Origin: Sabethes cyaneus
Lineage: Eukaryota > Arthropoda > Insecta > Diptera > Culicidae
Direction of reading: 5' to 3'
DNA length: 64,000 nucleotides
Assembly: GCF_943734655.1 (NCBI RefSeq)
Contig: NC_071354.1
Coordinates: 5,491,001 to 5,555,000 of the forward strand
Position numbers and translations under genes: made by a program
In this document: positions 22,561-34,115 of the stretch, piece after piece
Layout of the letters: each line of letters opens with the position of its first letter
Numbering within the stretch: the first letter of the stretch is position 1
Notes under the pieces: model-generated
Seen by the model: the letters and a program-made list of their open reading frames with translations, nothing else
Told to the model about the DNA's origin: nothing
Database searches by the model: none

Positions 22561-23645
22561 CCGGTGTGTTGCCTTTGCCAGGCTGGCAAAGGGTGAACAT
22601 GTGCATTCCATAACCTCTATTCACTAACTCCTATTCCCACCTCCACGTGACGCCGGCTGGGGTACGCAACTTCGTTTGTCGTACGCTAACAGGAAAAGGG
22701 ACACAGTGACTCCCACCATTATTAAGATAAGGACCTTAACAGCCTACTGTACCGGAACACAAAAAGTTAATGCAAATGAAAGAAATCTCTCTGGATTATT
22801 GGCAACGACCTTTAGCGTGAAAACACGGACACAAATCGGAACTTGGAATATACTGATCCTTGCCTAGCAGGGCAAGTTGGTTTAACTTCCAAGGGAAGCT
22901 GGCCGCCTGAAGCATGAAATCCTGGGGCTGAGCGAGGTCCGCTGGCCGGATACTGGCGAACAAAAGACATCATCCGGACAAGTCTTGCTCTACTCTGGCA
23001 TACGAAGTGAAAATGCTACTCGAGAAAGAGAAGTTGGATTCCTACTGAGCCCCGGGGCACATGCGGCCCTGATGAAATGGGAACCGATAAATGAGGGAAT
23101 AATCGTTGCCAAATTCAGAACACAGGTTAGGAACCTTATAGCAATCCATGGACGTCGAAGAGCAATGGACCGGTATCAAGAACGCCTTCATCACGACCAG
23201 TGATGAAACCCTCGGCAAAGCGCGCAGCGGGCGGAGGGAGTGGATTTCGGAGGAAACCTGGAGGAAGATCGTCGGGCGGAGAGAGGCGAAAGCCAGCATT
23301 GAGCGAGCGCGGACCAGATCGGCTAAGACAGCTGTCCGTGAACGATTCGCCGAACTGGAGATGGCTGTTAAACGTGCTTCTAGGCGGAACAAGAGAGCCT
23401 GGACTAACTCCCTAGCCAAACAAGGAGAAACCGCCGCCGCCAATAGTGATATCCTTGTGGTGTACGATATTTCTCATCGCCTTAGTGGTGCTAGGATGAA
23501 TACAAAGATGCCGCTAAAGGACACAGTTGGTCAGCTACTGACTGACCGTAAAGAACAGCGTAAGCGATAGACTGAACATTTTGAACAACTCTTCCGAGTT
23601 TCAAATGTCAGAGACCAACAAAACCAGCAGCGTATGACGCCTACA

Positions 23646-24742
23646 CTGCCCATAAATGGAAGACAGTCACATCTGCAAAATCGTGCAACTACGAAAAACG
23701 CTGTTGAAGCCACGACAATTTTTCTTTAATATTGAATCGATTTTGGAAACAAATCGTCCAAATCGTCATAAAATCACTTGAATGTACATAACAGAATACT
23801 TTTACAAGCAATTGGTTCACAAGTGACCTAAAATTTGTTCCAAAATTTAGAAAAACAGCCGAAGTTACTGATATGCGTTTATTTGTGCTTGAATAAGCAA
23901 GAATAAACGCATAACAGTCACAGCCACAGCATGCCTTGATCCTTGCGTTGTCGGTGGCTCGGCAGTACTTTCAAGACCACGTGTTGTTTTGATAATTCAC
24001 GCGCTCGTTCAATTAAATTGTTCAAAATCTCTTCCTGGCATTTTCTCCTTTTTATTGTAATTTGTTATCTTGAGTTTACAGTGAGGTCCCATAACGTGTC
24101 CGAGTATGACCAATGTGATCCTGGACACTATATGTGACAACAAATGAACTATTTAAAACTAGTTTTGCAATTTCGAGTACCGACTTAGAGTCAGTCACAT
24201 GTTGCATTTTAGTTAAATTCAGAAACTGATCCCCGTAGAGGTATCTGGAACATTCACGGACATGTTTAGATGTGGCCAATGTCATCTTGAACACTTTATA
24301 CGACTACCAATAGTCTAGATTTGCCGAGTATTTATAGATGTCACATGATGGGTCTGTTGTGATTCAAGGTGCTTCTATGTTGAAGTCCCACATATTCCGG
24401 AACTTGTTCCTACTGTAACTTCGGAATCGTACATCCGATCCAAATTCTCCTCAATAGTGTTCTTCTAGGCCATAAAATCTTCCGTTTAGTAGTTGCTGCA
24501 GTCGAATCGGTCCAGGCATTTCCAAAAAACAGATACTTATTGATATATTTTCACTACTGTGACTGTTATGCGTTTATTTGTAATATGGGACTGACATAGT
24601 TTGATATTTTTTTCAACATCTTGGGAACAAACATAACTTTTTTGTTTGACATATTGAAAGAATAGTTAATTTAAAGATGATTTCCAGGTTTATCTCAAAA
24701 GTGGTGAAAAGTCAGATGGGACTGTTATGCATTTATGGGCAG
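23646..24742. mobile_element. 1.1-kb non-autonomous TIR element with TACA duplication
   Basis: It starts CTGCCCATAAATG and ends CATTTATGGGCAG, an exact 13-bp terminal inverted repeat. Weaker inverted similarity extends inward through GACAGTC/GACTGT. TACA is duplicated at 23642-23645 and 24743-24746. Joining the flanks restores the RTE frame as PTVRQINRV. Copies of GACTGTTATGC.TTTAT occur inside, direct at 24563 and near the right end, and inverted near 23905. A hairpin of ATGCGTTTATT and its complement spans about 23873-23912. No transposase frame is present. Superfamily unassigned. Confidence 0.8.
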
Positions 24743-25896
24743 TACAGTTCGTCAAATTAATCGCGTCTACTCGGAAGCACCATCGCTGGATGAAATTGTA
24801 GCAGCCATCAAGCGTTTGAAATCCAATAGAGCGCCAGGGATAGACTGTATTTCAGCCGAAATGCTCAAAGCTGACCCATCTTTGTCAGCCCAGATGATGC
24901 ATCAGCTTTTCGGTAATAAATGGGAAACCGCAACTTTTCCGGTGGACTGAATGCAGGGCATATTGGTCAAAGTTCCTAAGAAAGGAGACCTAACTGAATG
25001 CGGTAAGGGGCGTGGCATCACGTTGCTCTGTATTACTCTCAAAGTTCTCTGCAAGGTAATCCTCACCCGGATCCAGAAGATCGACGCAGCTCTCTGGCGG
25101 CAGCAAGCTTCATTCCATGCCGGCCGGTCATATGTTGGAGCAAAACAACGAATTCCAGGCCTCTCTTCTGCTGGTGTTCGTTGACTTCGAAAAGGCGTTC
25201 GACCGACTCAACCACGAATACATCCGGGGCGCATTTAGGCATGGAGGAGTTCCAGATAAGCTAGTCCATCTCATCGAGGCTCAGTACGTAGCGTACTCGT
25301 GGAAGGTTTTGCACGACGGCGCCTTGTCCGACCCTATAAGGATTACTGCTGGCGTGTTCTGTTTCTCATCGTTCTGGATGAGATATTAGTTGGAGCAATC
25401 GACAGTAGACCAAATCGAGGATTGCCTTGGAATCCTCTAACGATGAAGCAGCTAAATGACCTCGACCTAGCCGACGACACTGTCTTGCTCGCTCAACGCC
25501 GAAACGATATGCAGAGCAAGTTAGATGGCCTCTCCGAGAGTCTCACAGCCAATGTAGCAAAAACTAAGTCTATGAGTGTGAACACTGACAATTCCACCAA
25601 CTTCACAGATGCGGGACAAGTTGAATAGGTAGATCCATTTCAATATCTTGGTAGCCATACAACGTCCGATGGTGGTACCAAGGCTGATATAGCCACACGG
25701 ACCAGGAAGGAGCCAACGAGATCTGCAGAGAAGCACTCGACTGGAATCCACAAGGATAGCGTAGAGGAGGCAGACTCAGAGGCTCATGGCGACGCAGCTT
25801 AGTAAACGACATCCGGGCTGTAGACGAGAAAACAGGTAAAAGCCATGGCGGGCAACCGTCAGCAGTGGACATATCTGATTTTATCCCTTTGTTCTG

Positions 25897-25965
25897 CCGG
25901 CGGACATGGACATATAAGACCGGCGGACGTGGACACATGGACCGGCGGACATGGACACATAAGTA
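25897..25965 (+). repeat. Tandem 3'-terminal unit of the RTE-like LINE, three copies
   Basis: GGCGGACATGGACACATAA or close variants appear three times with a unit of 22-24 bp. The single copy at the 3' end of the LINE fragment near 21740 shows this is the terminal sequence of the family. Short tandem 3' repeats are usual for RTE-type elements. Confidence 0.75.
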
Positions 25966-26039
25966 AGTTGCCTTTGCCAGCGTTTCTCGGGCATGTTATA
26001 AAGCTCTACTGGAAAGCGTTAACTGTTAACTGTTTGTAG

Positions 26040-26270
26040 TAGATACCCTTGAATGTAACATCAAAAGAGACCATTGCCTCGTCTTTTGTTAGTTCTTCCG
26101 ATGTTTCGAGGTGCTCAACGAATTCTTGTGTGCTGCTGATGAACCAGCTCGGGAATTTTATGGGCATTTGTTGGAACTCGGTTACCGTTTGCCGTGATTT
26201 TTTCTCGCATTTCGGTTTCTGGTTTGTGTATTTTGGGTTGTCTTTTTGTCCTCGGTAATGTAGGGTCAGA
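26040..26270 (-). mobile_element. Possible Penelope-like RT fragment
   Basis: The minus strand reads EFQQMPIKFPSWFISSTQEF and then EELTKDEAMVSFDVTFKGI. The AMVSFDVT motif preceded by a SSxEFVE block resembles RT motifs of Penelope-like elements. Upstream, NPKYTNQKP looks like a decayed PKIHKP motif. The fragment is short and frameshifted; another retroelement family is possible. Confidence 0.5.
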
Positions 26271-26547
26271 TGTCCGTAGTTTTCCTTCGTTTTACTATTT
26301 CGGATAGGGGGTAGGTTAGCGCTACAGAATAATCAAAAACGGTAGTTAAGATTAAAACAATGCTACGTTTCACGTAAACATTAATATAGGCAATATTTAG
26401 ACATTAACAAAACTTTAATTTCATAACTACTGATTTCTCTTAAACCCATTAATTGATGTACGTAAGAAACCGGAAGTTTTACCGCATGGCTCATTTGGGG
26501 AACACTGTACTTTTGCAGTCTAAGAAACCCTGATGATAAACTGCATA

Positions 26548-28281
26548 TTAAGCATAATCCAATGCAGTATCTGGCAGCAGATCATTTGATGGAATTTGTT
26601 GATCTACTGTTACGAATGTTTGATTTTTCTTTTCATGAACATTTTTTTCGTGTGCTAACATACTCCACTTTAGTTTAAACCTGAAAGTAATATACAAATT
26701 TAAAAAAAAACAGGTCTTGAAAGAAATTACATTAACAAACTTTTTCCCACAATATTTGCACTCATGTGGAAACACTTCAGTGTGCACCACGGTTACGTGC
26801 TGCTTCAGATATTGGCGCAACGTGAACCCCTTCCCGCAAAATTGGCACACGTGTGATTTGCTATGCTGGTGCTTGCGCTTATGGTAGTTAAACACACTTT
26901 TACCGCCCCGTATGGTTCGTCCACATATGTCGCACTTGTACGATGGCACACCATTTGCACTGTGAATCCGTCGCACGTGATCCGTCTGATTAATTCTGCT
27001 GTAGAACGTCAGCTCACAGCCCTCCGCAGGACACGAGTATGGTTTGATGCCTTGAAAAAGATTCAATGGTCAAAAAATCGTCCAGCTAGTGATAATAGGT
27101 TTGCAGGTGTAGAAAATCACCTAAATGTCTATTTTTATGTGCTTCGGCTGCTAGTGGAAATACCTGTTGTCCACACAGGTCGCAAAGCTCCTGTTTTTGT
27201 TTGCTTTTGGGGTAAGACTTCGATTTTTTCGTAGATTCATTAGATTTTTTCACCTTCGGGGTGTGCACTTTACTTTCTTTTAACTTTTTGCTTTTTGTTG
27301 CTGGTTTTTCACATGCAAAATCTTTGTCGTTAGAATCTGACGACGGAGAAAAGTCGGACTCATCAGCTTCATCGATAAAATCTATTTCGAACTCCGGTTC
27401 TGACTCGACGTTGGTCATACCAACGTGCTCACCAATAGGTTCTGGTTTGACAGAATCCGTATATTCACTGCTTTCTTCTGCTTCAGCTGCAGCAGCTATT
27501 ATCGAATGATCATCACTCAAACTCAAGTGTGTAGAATTGTCTTGCACATATTCAGCATTATCGGTTTCCAATTCCCCATTTTCACGCTTTATAAATTTCT
27601 GATAGATACAGTTAATTTGATTTCTGTGCTGCTCCACGACCGTCCGACATTTAGCGATAGCTTCCACACAATCGGAATCATCCCATCCGTCACTCTCTAA
27701 AAACGTTCCCTCACTTAGCAGTAGATTTTTGGCTTTAGTCACGGCTTCCCTAAAGTCCAAAATAATATCCAGTAGATTTAGGCAATTACTGCATGCCAAG
27801 GGATATGCATCGTTCGGAAAAATTTTGATTTTTAGCGCTGCAAGCGTTTTGGACTTGTGTTTGGTAAGAATTATATTGAGATTAGCCCGCGACACTCGTC
27901 GCAAACAGAGCCGACACTGTGGAACCTCAGTTTTACTGTGTGCCGGGTCGATCGGTTCGTTTTCGCCGGGAATCGACGGTACGATTAGCTTCGGGGTAGC
28001 TGCTTCATCGATATCCTCCGGTTTGACCTGCACGGCTCGTGACCGTGTGTGTCGTCGTTTCGCTTTCCCAGCAGTGCTACAATCGTAACCAGGTTCATGT
28101 GTCGATAGTAAATAGTCTTAACGCTATATTAAGTTATATTTACTTACCTGCTCGCTAGGCTAGAATCCACCGTATCGTCATTGCTATCGTCGTCCGGTTC
28201 TGCCTTAATGTTTACCAATTCAAAGGACGGTTCATCCTTTATTTTGCGTGCACCGCGGCGAAAACGCCGCGAGTTTTCCAT
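26548..28281 (-). CDS. ZAD-C2H2 zinc-finger protein B
   Basis: Four exons, complement(26548..26680, 26741..27050, 27121..28076, 28148..28281), 510 residues, with exactly the exon phases of gene A. Exon 1 encodes MENSRRFRRGARKIKDEP and an IKAEPD motif. Exon 2 carries the ZAD (CRLC and CSNC cysteine pairs), an acidic linker (EEADESD-like), a KSKK-rich basic region and finger 1 (CDLCGQQVFP). Exon 3 carries fingers 2-4 in 310 nt, the same length as in genes A and D. Exon 4 completes finger 5 and a short tail ending ALDYA. Intron 3 here has no in-frame stop, so retention would give a longer, altered last finger. It is a nuclear DNA-binding family; the target is unknown. It is head to head with gene C. 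Confidence 0.93.
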
Positions 28282-28784
28282 TGCAATGACTCTTTATATT
28301 AATATCTCCAATCTATTACTATATTTCTTGTAATATGTAGATATTAAGCTGAAAACTATGTATTTTTTGTTGAGGACAATCAGGACAACCACAATCACAA
28401 CACAAATCGAATTCGAATACTGAATTAATTTGCACAACCCCTCAGGTTCAACCTGGTTTACAACTAAATTGTGTTATCGGCTCCTATTCGAAAGTATTTC
28501 GTACAAACCTGATTTTTTTAGCTTTTATAGCAGAGTAAACGACCTCAAGACCGAAGGTGTTCTGTCAAACTTCGGATATCGGAATTCGTACTGGTACGGG
28601 TTTGAATCGTTTGAATTAGCACCGTCAGCACGAACCTCAAGTTGATAAACAACAAAAAATAATAATATCGGATCGGACAAAATTGCTGTTTTTTATGTTT
28701 TGAATTAACAAAAATACCGCAAATTATACTTAAATTTCAACAAATTACACTGGACGATATTGAACATTCACATTAGCTACAATT
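28282..28784. promoter_or_regulatory. Shared 5' region of divergent ZAD genes B and C
   Basis: 503 bp between the two start codons. It must hold both promoters and 5' UTRs. AT-rich; no clear TATA box or known operator seen. A similar layout and length (521 bp) separates genes D and E. Confidence 0.5.
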
Positions 28785-30408
28785 ATGAATAAAAAACATT
28801 CAAAGCGCAGTTCGCAAAAGATTGCGAAAGAACAAAATATTAAAGTGAAAAACATAAAACACCAAATAAATGAACTTACTGATGTGTCACTCACGGGTTC
28901 TACGGAATTGCAATTGAAAAGGTAGGTAATTATACCAATCTTCTTGTTTGCATATTAATCCAACAGGTCATATGTTTCCAGCAGCTCTGAAAAAGCCAAA
29001 CGCAGGTACGTGAGAACCCGTGCCGTTCAAGCTAATCCCGAAGACATCGACAAAAGCGATTGTATCCCTAGGGTTGAGGGTGAAAACGAAACAATCGTTC
29101 CGGTGGTGGGAGAAACTGTTGCTCCACAATGTCGGTTCTGCTTGCGTCGCGTACTGCGGGGTAACTTGAAAATAATCCTCACGAAGCACAAGCCCAAAGT
29201 TCTGGCAGCATTCAAGATAAAAATATTCCCTGGCGATGCGTATCCGCTTGCCTGCTGCAATTGTCTCAATCTGCTGGAGATAATGCTAGATTTCAAGGAA
29301 GCCGTGTTGAAAGCGAAAAATTTACTGCTGAGCGAACGAATGTACCTCGACAGCAACGGTTGGGATGATCCCGATTGCGTGGAGGCAATTGCCAAATGTA
29401 AGACGGTCGTAGAGCAGCACAAAAAGGAAATTGATTGCACATACCAAGAGGTCATGAAGAGAAAGACAGCTACTGAAGTAATGGCAGAAGACGAGAGTTA
29501 TGGTGACCCACCGAGTGAGCCATTCCTTGTGGAATCTGAAAACCACTTCGAATGCCCAGAATCACTAACGGAAGAAATCGTACAGACCGTCGAGCCCATT
29601 CCAAACGACAAAGAAGTAAAACAGTCTTCGAGTCCTTTTCAAATTGACATCAAAGATGAGGGTGACGATTCAAACCTTTTACCATCGATGGAAATGAACG
29701 ATCTGGATTTTACGGTGAGCTTACAGAAACCTAAAAGAATCAAAAAAGAAAAAAAGGCGAAGAAAACGGGGAGCAGCAGAAAATCTCTGAAAAAAGATTC
29801 ATCTGTTAAGGAACAGTTGTCGCGCTCGGAATTGTGCGATCTATGCGGACAGCGCGTGTGCTTTCAGGCGGTGGAATCACACAAAAACCGTCATCTAGGA
29901 ATTAAGCCCTACACGTGCCCAGCCGAGGGTTGTGGTTTGAGTTTTTACAGCCGATTCAATCAGGTCAAGCACGTGAAACGAATTCACGGTGAAAATGGGG
30001 TTCCAACGCACAAGTGCGATATCTGCGGAACGCACATCCGAGGAGCGCTGAACGTACTGAACTGGCACAAGCGTAAGCACGACGAAGTGAAGCAACACGT
30101 TTGTCAGTTTTGCGGCAAGGCTTTCACCATACGCCAGTACCTGCGACAGCACGTTACCGTAGTGCACACGGAGGTGTTTCCGCACGAATGTCGCTATTGC
30201 GGTAAAAAGTAAACGACATATGCTGGGCTGCTCTGGACAGTTTAAAAATTTGAACTATCTTTCATTTTACAGGTTTAAACTGAAATGGAGTATGTGGGCA
30301 CACGAAAAGAATGTCCATGAAAAGAAACAGCAGCCTGTCTCGATGCCGGCGGAGCCGCAGGCGGCCAGTTGTGAGGCACAACCAAAAACGGAATGTATTT
30401 ACAACTAA
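28785..30408 (+). CDS. ZAD-C2H2 zinc-finger protein C
   Basis: Three exons, 28785..28921, 28982..30208 and 30273..30408, 499 residues. Exon 1 (MNKKHSKRSSQKIAKEQN, then KVKNIKHQINELT) does not resemble the MENSRRF/MEAARQM first exons of genes A, B and D, yet it ends in the same phase. Exon 2 holds the ZAD (CRFC, CCNC), the linker with a KKEKKAKK-type basic stretch, and fingers 1-4 in one piece. The intron that follows HLG in A, B and D is absent. Finger 5 is again split at GKK|FKLKW. The exon 2 acceptor is a CAGCAG tandem, so 28982 or 28985 may be used, with one serine more or less. Nuclear DNA-binding role by family. Confidence 0.92.
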
Positions 30409-30768
30409 ATTTATTTACTTCTGTAATGATTGTCAATACAATTAAAATATTGTTGAGTAAATCGTTCAGTACTTACTTACCTATTAGTCCACGTGAAAAA
30501 TGGAACAAAGGCCTACTTTGATGTTTCTATCTGTCAGCAGAAAACTAACTGAGTCAACCACCTTTTCAAAACTCAGTTCTTTCCCTTGTTTGAGGCAGAT
30601 TCATTTTTCAATAGAAAGCAAAATTGAAATCTATCGACTAATAAGGGTTTGAATGTTTATATTGTTAGCTGCATTGATACAAATTATGACAGATTTAGTA
30701 ATAATAACACCAGCAGTATCTTTTCCCCATGCGAATGCTTAGCGCTGATCAACAGCTGCACACGTGCT
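30409..30768. other. Convergent 3' region of ZAD genes C and D
   Basis: 360 bp between two facing stop codons. It holds the 3' UTRs of both genes. No separate gene is seen. Confidence 0.5.
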
Positions 30769-32449
30769 TCAAACGTATTCATACCCGGTGTCTCCCGTTA
30801 TGGTACAATTAGTGTCGGTTTGCTCCTGCGCCAACGCAGCCTGGTGCTTCTTTTCGTGCACATTTTTCTCATGCGTTATCATGCTCCATTTGAGTTTGAA
30901 CCTAAAAAACAGAAACGTAATAAAGCAAAGAAACATTTGGCACATTTCAGCTCATTGAGTGCGCAAAACATACTTTTTCCCGCAGTAGCTGCACTCGTAC
31001 GGAAACACTTCGGAATGAACGACCGTCAGATGCTGCTTGAGATACTGCATCATCGTGAATCCTTTACCGCAAAATTGACACTCATGTTTCTTCGTTTGCT
31101 GATGCTTGCGTTTGTGGTAGTTCAGCACACCCAACGCCCCACGGATGTACCGTCCGCAGATGTCGCATTTATGCGACGGTACACCGTTCTCCCGATGAAT
31201 GCGCCTGACGTGCAACGTTTGATTAAATCTACTGTAGAACGTTAAATCGCAGCCTTCGGCTGGACAGGAGTACGGTTTAATTCCTACGGTTAAAGTTTAT
31301 GATTTTTTCACAACCTAAGCACGTAGACAAAACTTTTCTTACCTAGATGGCGATTTTTGTGTGATTCCGCTGCTTGGGCGCAAACACGCTGTCCGCACAG
31401 ATCGCACAGTTCCTGGGTGCTAGACGACGCTTTACCAGCTGACTTGCTTTGCTTGGCGGATTTGACTTTCGACTTTCTGCTGCGTTTTACCTTTTTCAAC
31501 TGTACGAAATCCTCTTCCTCCGATTCGGTCGCACTCAACAGGTCTGAATTCGCGTCTTTATCCTCCGCGTCGTCCGCCAAAAGTATGTCCGGTTCCGCTT
31601 CCAGGCCCGTTTCGAGCGTATCGCAAATATCTAATTCCGATTTGTTTATCGATACGTACTCAGCTGAATGTTCAAGTGTTATGGGCGTATCCAGACCATC
31701 ACTATTGACATCCGCCGGATTAGGTGGTTCAACAATTTCCATAGTTTCTTTCTTCGTTTCTTCTGCCTGCTTGCGCCGCGTGTACTCTTGATAAGAGCAG
31801 TCGATCTGATTCTTGTGCTGTTCCACTACGGACCTGCATTTGGAAATAGCGTCCATGCAATCAGTATCGTCCCATCCTTCGCTTTCCAGGAAGGCCCTTT
31901 CGCTCAAAAGTAGGTTTTTTGCCTTCATTACCGCTTCTTTAAAGTCCAACATGATGTCCAGCAGATTCAGACAATTGCAGCAGGCAAATGGATACGCATC
32001 TCCAGGGAATATTTTGATCTTAAAAGCCGCGTGAGCCTTCTGCTTATGCTTTGTAAGGATAATTTTCAAGTTGCTACGCAACACTCTGCGTAGACAAAAC
32101 CTACACTGCGCAACGGTGGACTCGCCCACTACGGGATTAATGGGTTCATTCTCGCCCGGTACCGTCGGGACGCTGACATCGATATCTTCCGATTTCACCT
32201 GGACTGCTCGAGATCGTAAATACTTGCGCTTCGACGATGCTCCACTGCTGAAAGTGAGTTCCGTGCTGCAGCGTTGATTTAATGCTATAGATTTCAACCA
32301 ATCAAATACCTGTTTCGATCCGGCGAATCTTCCTGGATCAGCGTAAGCGAAATATCGCCATCGGGATCGTCCTTTATGGCCACCAGTTCGAACGGTGGTT
32401 CGTCTTTTATTTTCCGTGCGTTTCTTCGCATTTGGCGTGCCGCTTCCAT
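30769..32449 (-). CDS. ZAD-C2H2 zinc-finger protein D
   Basis: Four exons, complement(30769..30901, 30974..31283, 31343..32247, 32310..32449), 495 residues. Exon 1 encodes MEAARQMRRNARKIKDEPPF and ends in the family phase. The exon 2 acceptor is a CAGCAG tandem (start at 32247 or 32244). It carries the ZAD (CRFC, CCNC), an acidic linker with a DEPDILLADDAEDKD-like stretch, a basic KSRKSKVKSAKQSK region, and finger 1. Exon 3 is 310 nt, like those of A and B, with fingers 2-4 (YKCDICGRYIRG type). Exon 4 completes finger 5 and a tail ending GYEYV. It is convergent with gene C and head to head with gene E. Nuclear DNA binding by family; the target is unknown. Confidence 0.93.
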
Positions 32450-32970
32450 CGGAATTTTAGAAATATTTTAGAAACATAACTGGGACACAGTACACAGAGC
32501 AAAAATTGTAAATTTTTCTGTTTATTTTGGCGTTGATTTGACGTATTATTTTGACAGCCGCGATGAAAGGGATGTAAACCATTAGCACCAACTTAAAATT
32601 ATTATCCAATTGGGGAGGGCTAGCACCATTCTCAGACTCAGTACAGAACGCACAGGAAGGCAGGAAGGACGATTAAAACGACTACGAGCCAAGACCAGAA
32701 GTTTGTTGTGTTATTTTTTGTATTCTAAATGTAGTACAAATCTGGGAAATCATAAAAAAGGCTAACAGTTACTGCTCTGTCTATTCAATGGTTATAATTA
32801 GTTGGGCATCAGCCCATTGATGGGAAACATATTCCCCGAAACCGGTCGGTGTAAACGGTGAACTTTCCGTCTTGTAAGAACTATAAAAATGTAGATAAAA
32901 TAATAATTTTGAAAATTCTTGAACCTTGGAAAAGGCTGGTGGTGTTTCAGCATTCCTCACAACAGAGCAA
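32450..32970. promoter_or_regulatory. Shared 5' region of divergent genes D and E
   Basis: 521 bp between start codons. It contains both 5' UTRs and promoters. A GTTTCAG acceptor-like site at 32944-32950 leaves open a 5' non-coding or coding exon for gene E. No core promoter motif can be fixed by eye. Confidence 0.45.
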
Positions 32971-34115
32971 ATGCAAAAACGAAAACATTCTCAGGTGGCG
33001 AGTGATATGGAGCCTGCAAGCAGGTGCAAGCTTTGCCTACGGAGTATCCCTAAGGCCTCAGCACCTCCTACGGTGGAGCGTGAATTTAATCTACGAGCCA
33101 TCCTATATCCGCTAATTGGTCGCAATGAGACGTGGGATGAAGTTTGCTCAATTTGTAATAACATTTTAGACATAATACTGGACTTCAGAACCGCTGCGTT
33201 ACAAGCTAACGATGTCCTGCGGGCAGGAAACAATAAAATTGATTGTACAAACAACTGGCCGTCCGATCAACTTTTGATTGCCTCACGTTGCAGAGACATG
33301 GTTCGGGCTCATCTCAAACAAATTAAAACAATCTTTAAGGAGCAACGAGCAAAACAGGACCACGCTGCCTTGGGTAAAGAATATGATTCACTAACCGTAT
33401 TGAACGTGATTAAGACTGACATTAAAAATGAAAATGAAATTACCGCATCCAGTATCAGCGAAGATGATCCGCCGTTGACAGGCTTCGCGCCGAAGGACAC
33501 ATCCACCGAAACCGCACACCGACGTGGACGAAAACCCAAAGATCAGCCGGAGTTTATGCCGCAACTTTGCGACTTCTGCGGCAAACGGGTGTGCGGCGAA
33601 GCCGCCGAAGGTCACAAAAACCAACATTTGGGAATACGGCCATACCCGTGTCCGGTGGCCGGATGCAGTCTTGTGTTTCACGGCCGCTACAACCGATTGC
33701 GTCACGTCAAACGAATGCATGGCGAGACGGGAGTCGAAGTGCACGCCTGTCACCTGTGCGGTAAGACCATTCGTGGCCCAAGGCGGGCGCTAAAGTACCA
33801 CCTGCAACGGCACGAGCAAAACCAGCGGGCCGAGAAGGCCTTCCTCTGTCAGATATGCGGAAAAGGTTTCGCCCTTCAACGCTATCTAGCGCAGCATTCC
33901 GTTGTGCATTCGGGAGAGTTCCCGCACAAATGCGGGTACTGCCATAAGAAGTGAGTAAGCCTCCGAAAAACAATTTTAAATGTGGTCCAATATTAAAAAC
34001 TAACATCCCACACAGGTTCAACAACAAATGGGGAATGCGCACGCATGAGAAAAACATCCACGAAAAGCGAAATCATGTTCCTTTGGACTTTGGGCAGAAC
34101 ACTAAAGCAAAATAA
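32971..34115 (+). CDS. ZAD-C2H2 zinc-finger protein E (divergent member)
   Basis: Two exons, 32971..33950 and 34016..34115, 359 residues from the ATG at 32971; M13 (33007) is an alternative start. The ZAD starts almost at the N-terminus (CKLC at 19-22, CSIC at 59-62). The linker is short and lacks the long acidic region of A-D. It includes RRGRKPK, an AT-hook-like or nuclear-signal motif. Five fingers follow in the same order (CDFCGKRVCGEAAEGHKNQH first). The only intron splits the last finger at HKK|FNNKW, the same site as in A-D. AATAAA overlaps the stop codon (34111-34116). It shares ancestry with A-D but is clearly older or faster evolving. Confidence 0.9.

Larger units (their letters stand above)
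22620..25965 (+). mobile_element. RTE-like LINE copy, deleted and interrupted
   Basis: The endonuclease start TQIGTWNILILA lies near 22830, then GLSEVRWPDTGEQ and VGFLLSPGAHAALMKWEP. About 23145 the endonuclease breaks off and joins VEEQWTGIKNAFITTSDETLG, an internal deletion. The linker and RT follow: RINRVYSEAPSLDEIVAAI, APGIDCISAEMLKADPSL, ILVKVPKKGDLTECGKG, VDFEKAFDRLNHEYI, LNDLDLADDTVLLAQRR (catalytic ADD). The C-terminus is broken near 25690. A TIR element (23646-24742) splits the copy between its 5' and RT parts. The 3' end carries three copies of a 22-24 bp unit. The copy is dead. Confidence 0.85.

Noticed and set aside
33391..33793. Overlapping frames on both strands inside ZAD gene E
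   Set aside because: They are shadows of the zinc-finger coding sequence, which has the conserved C2H2 pattern.
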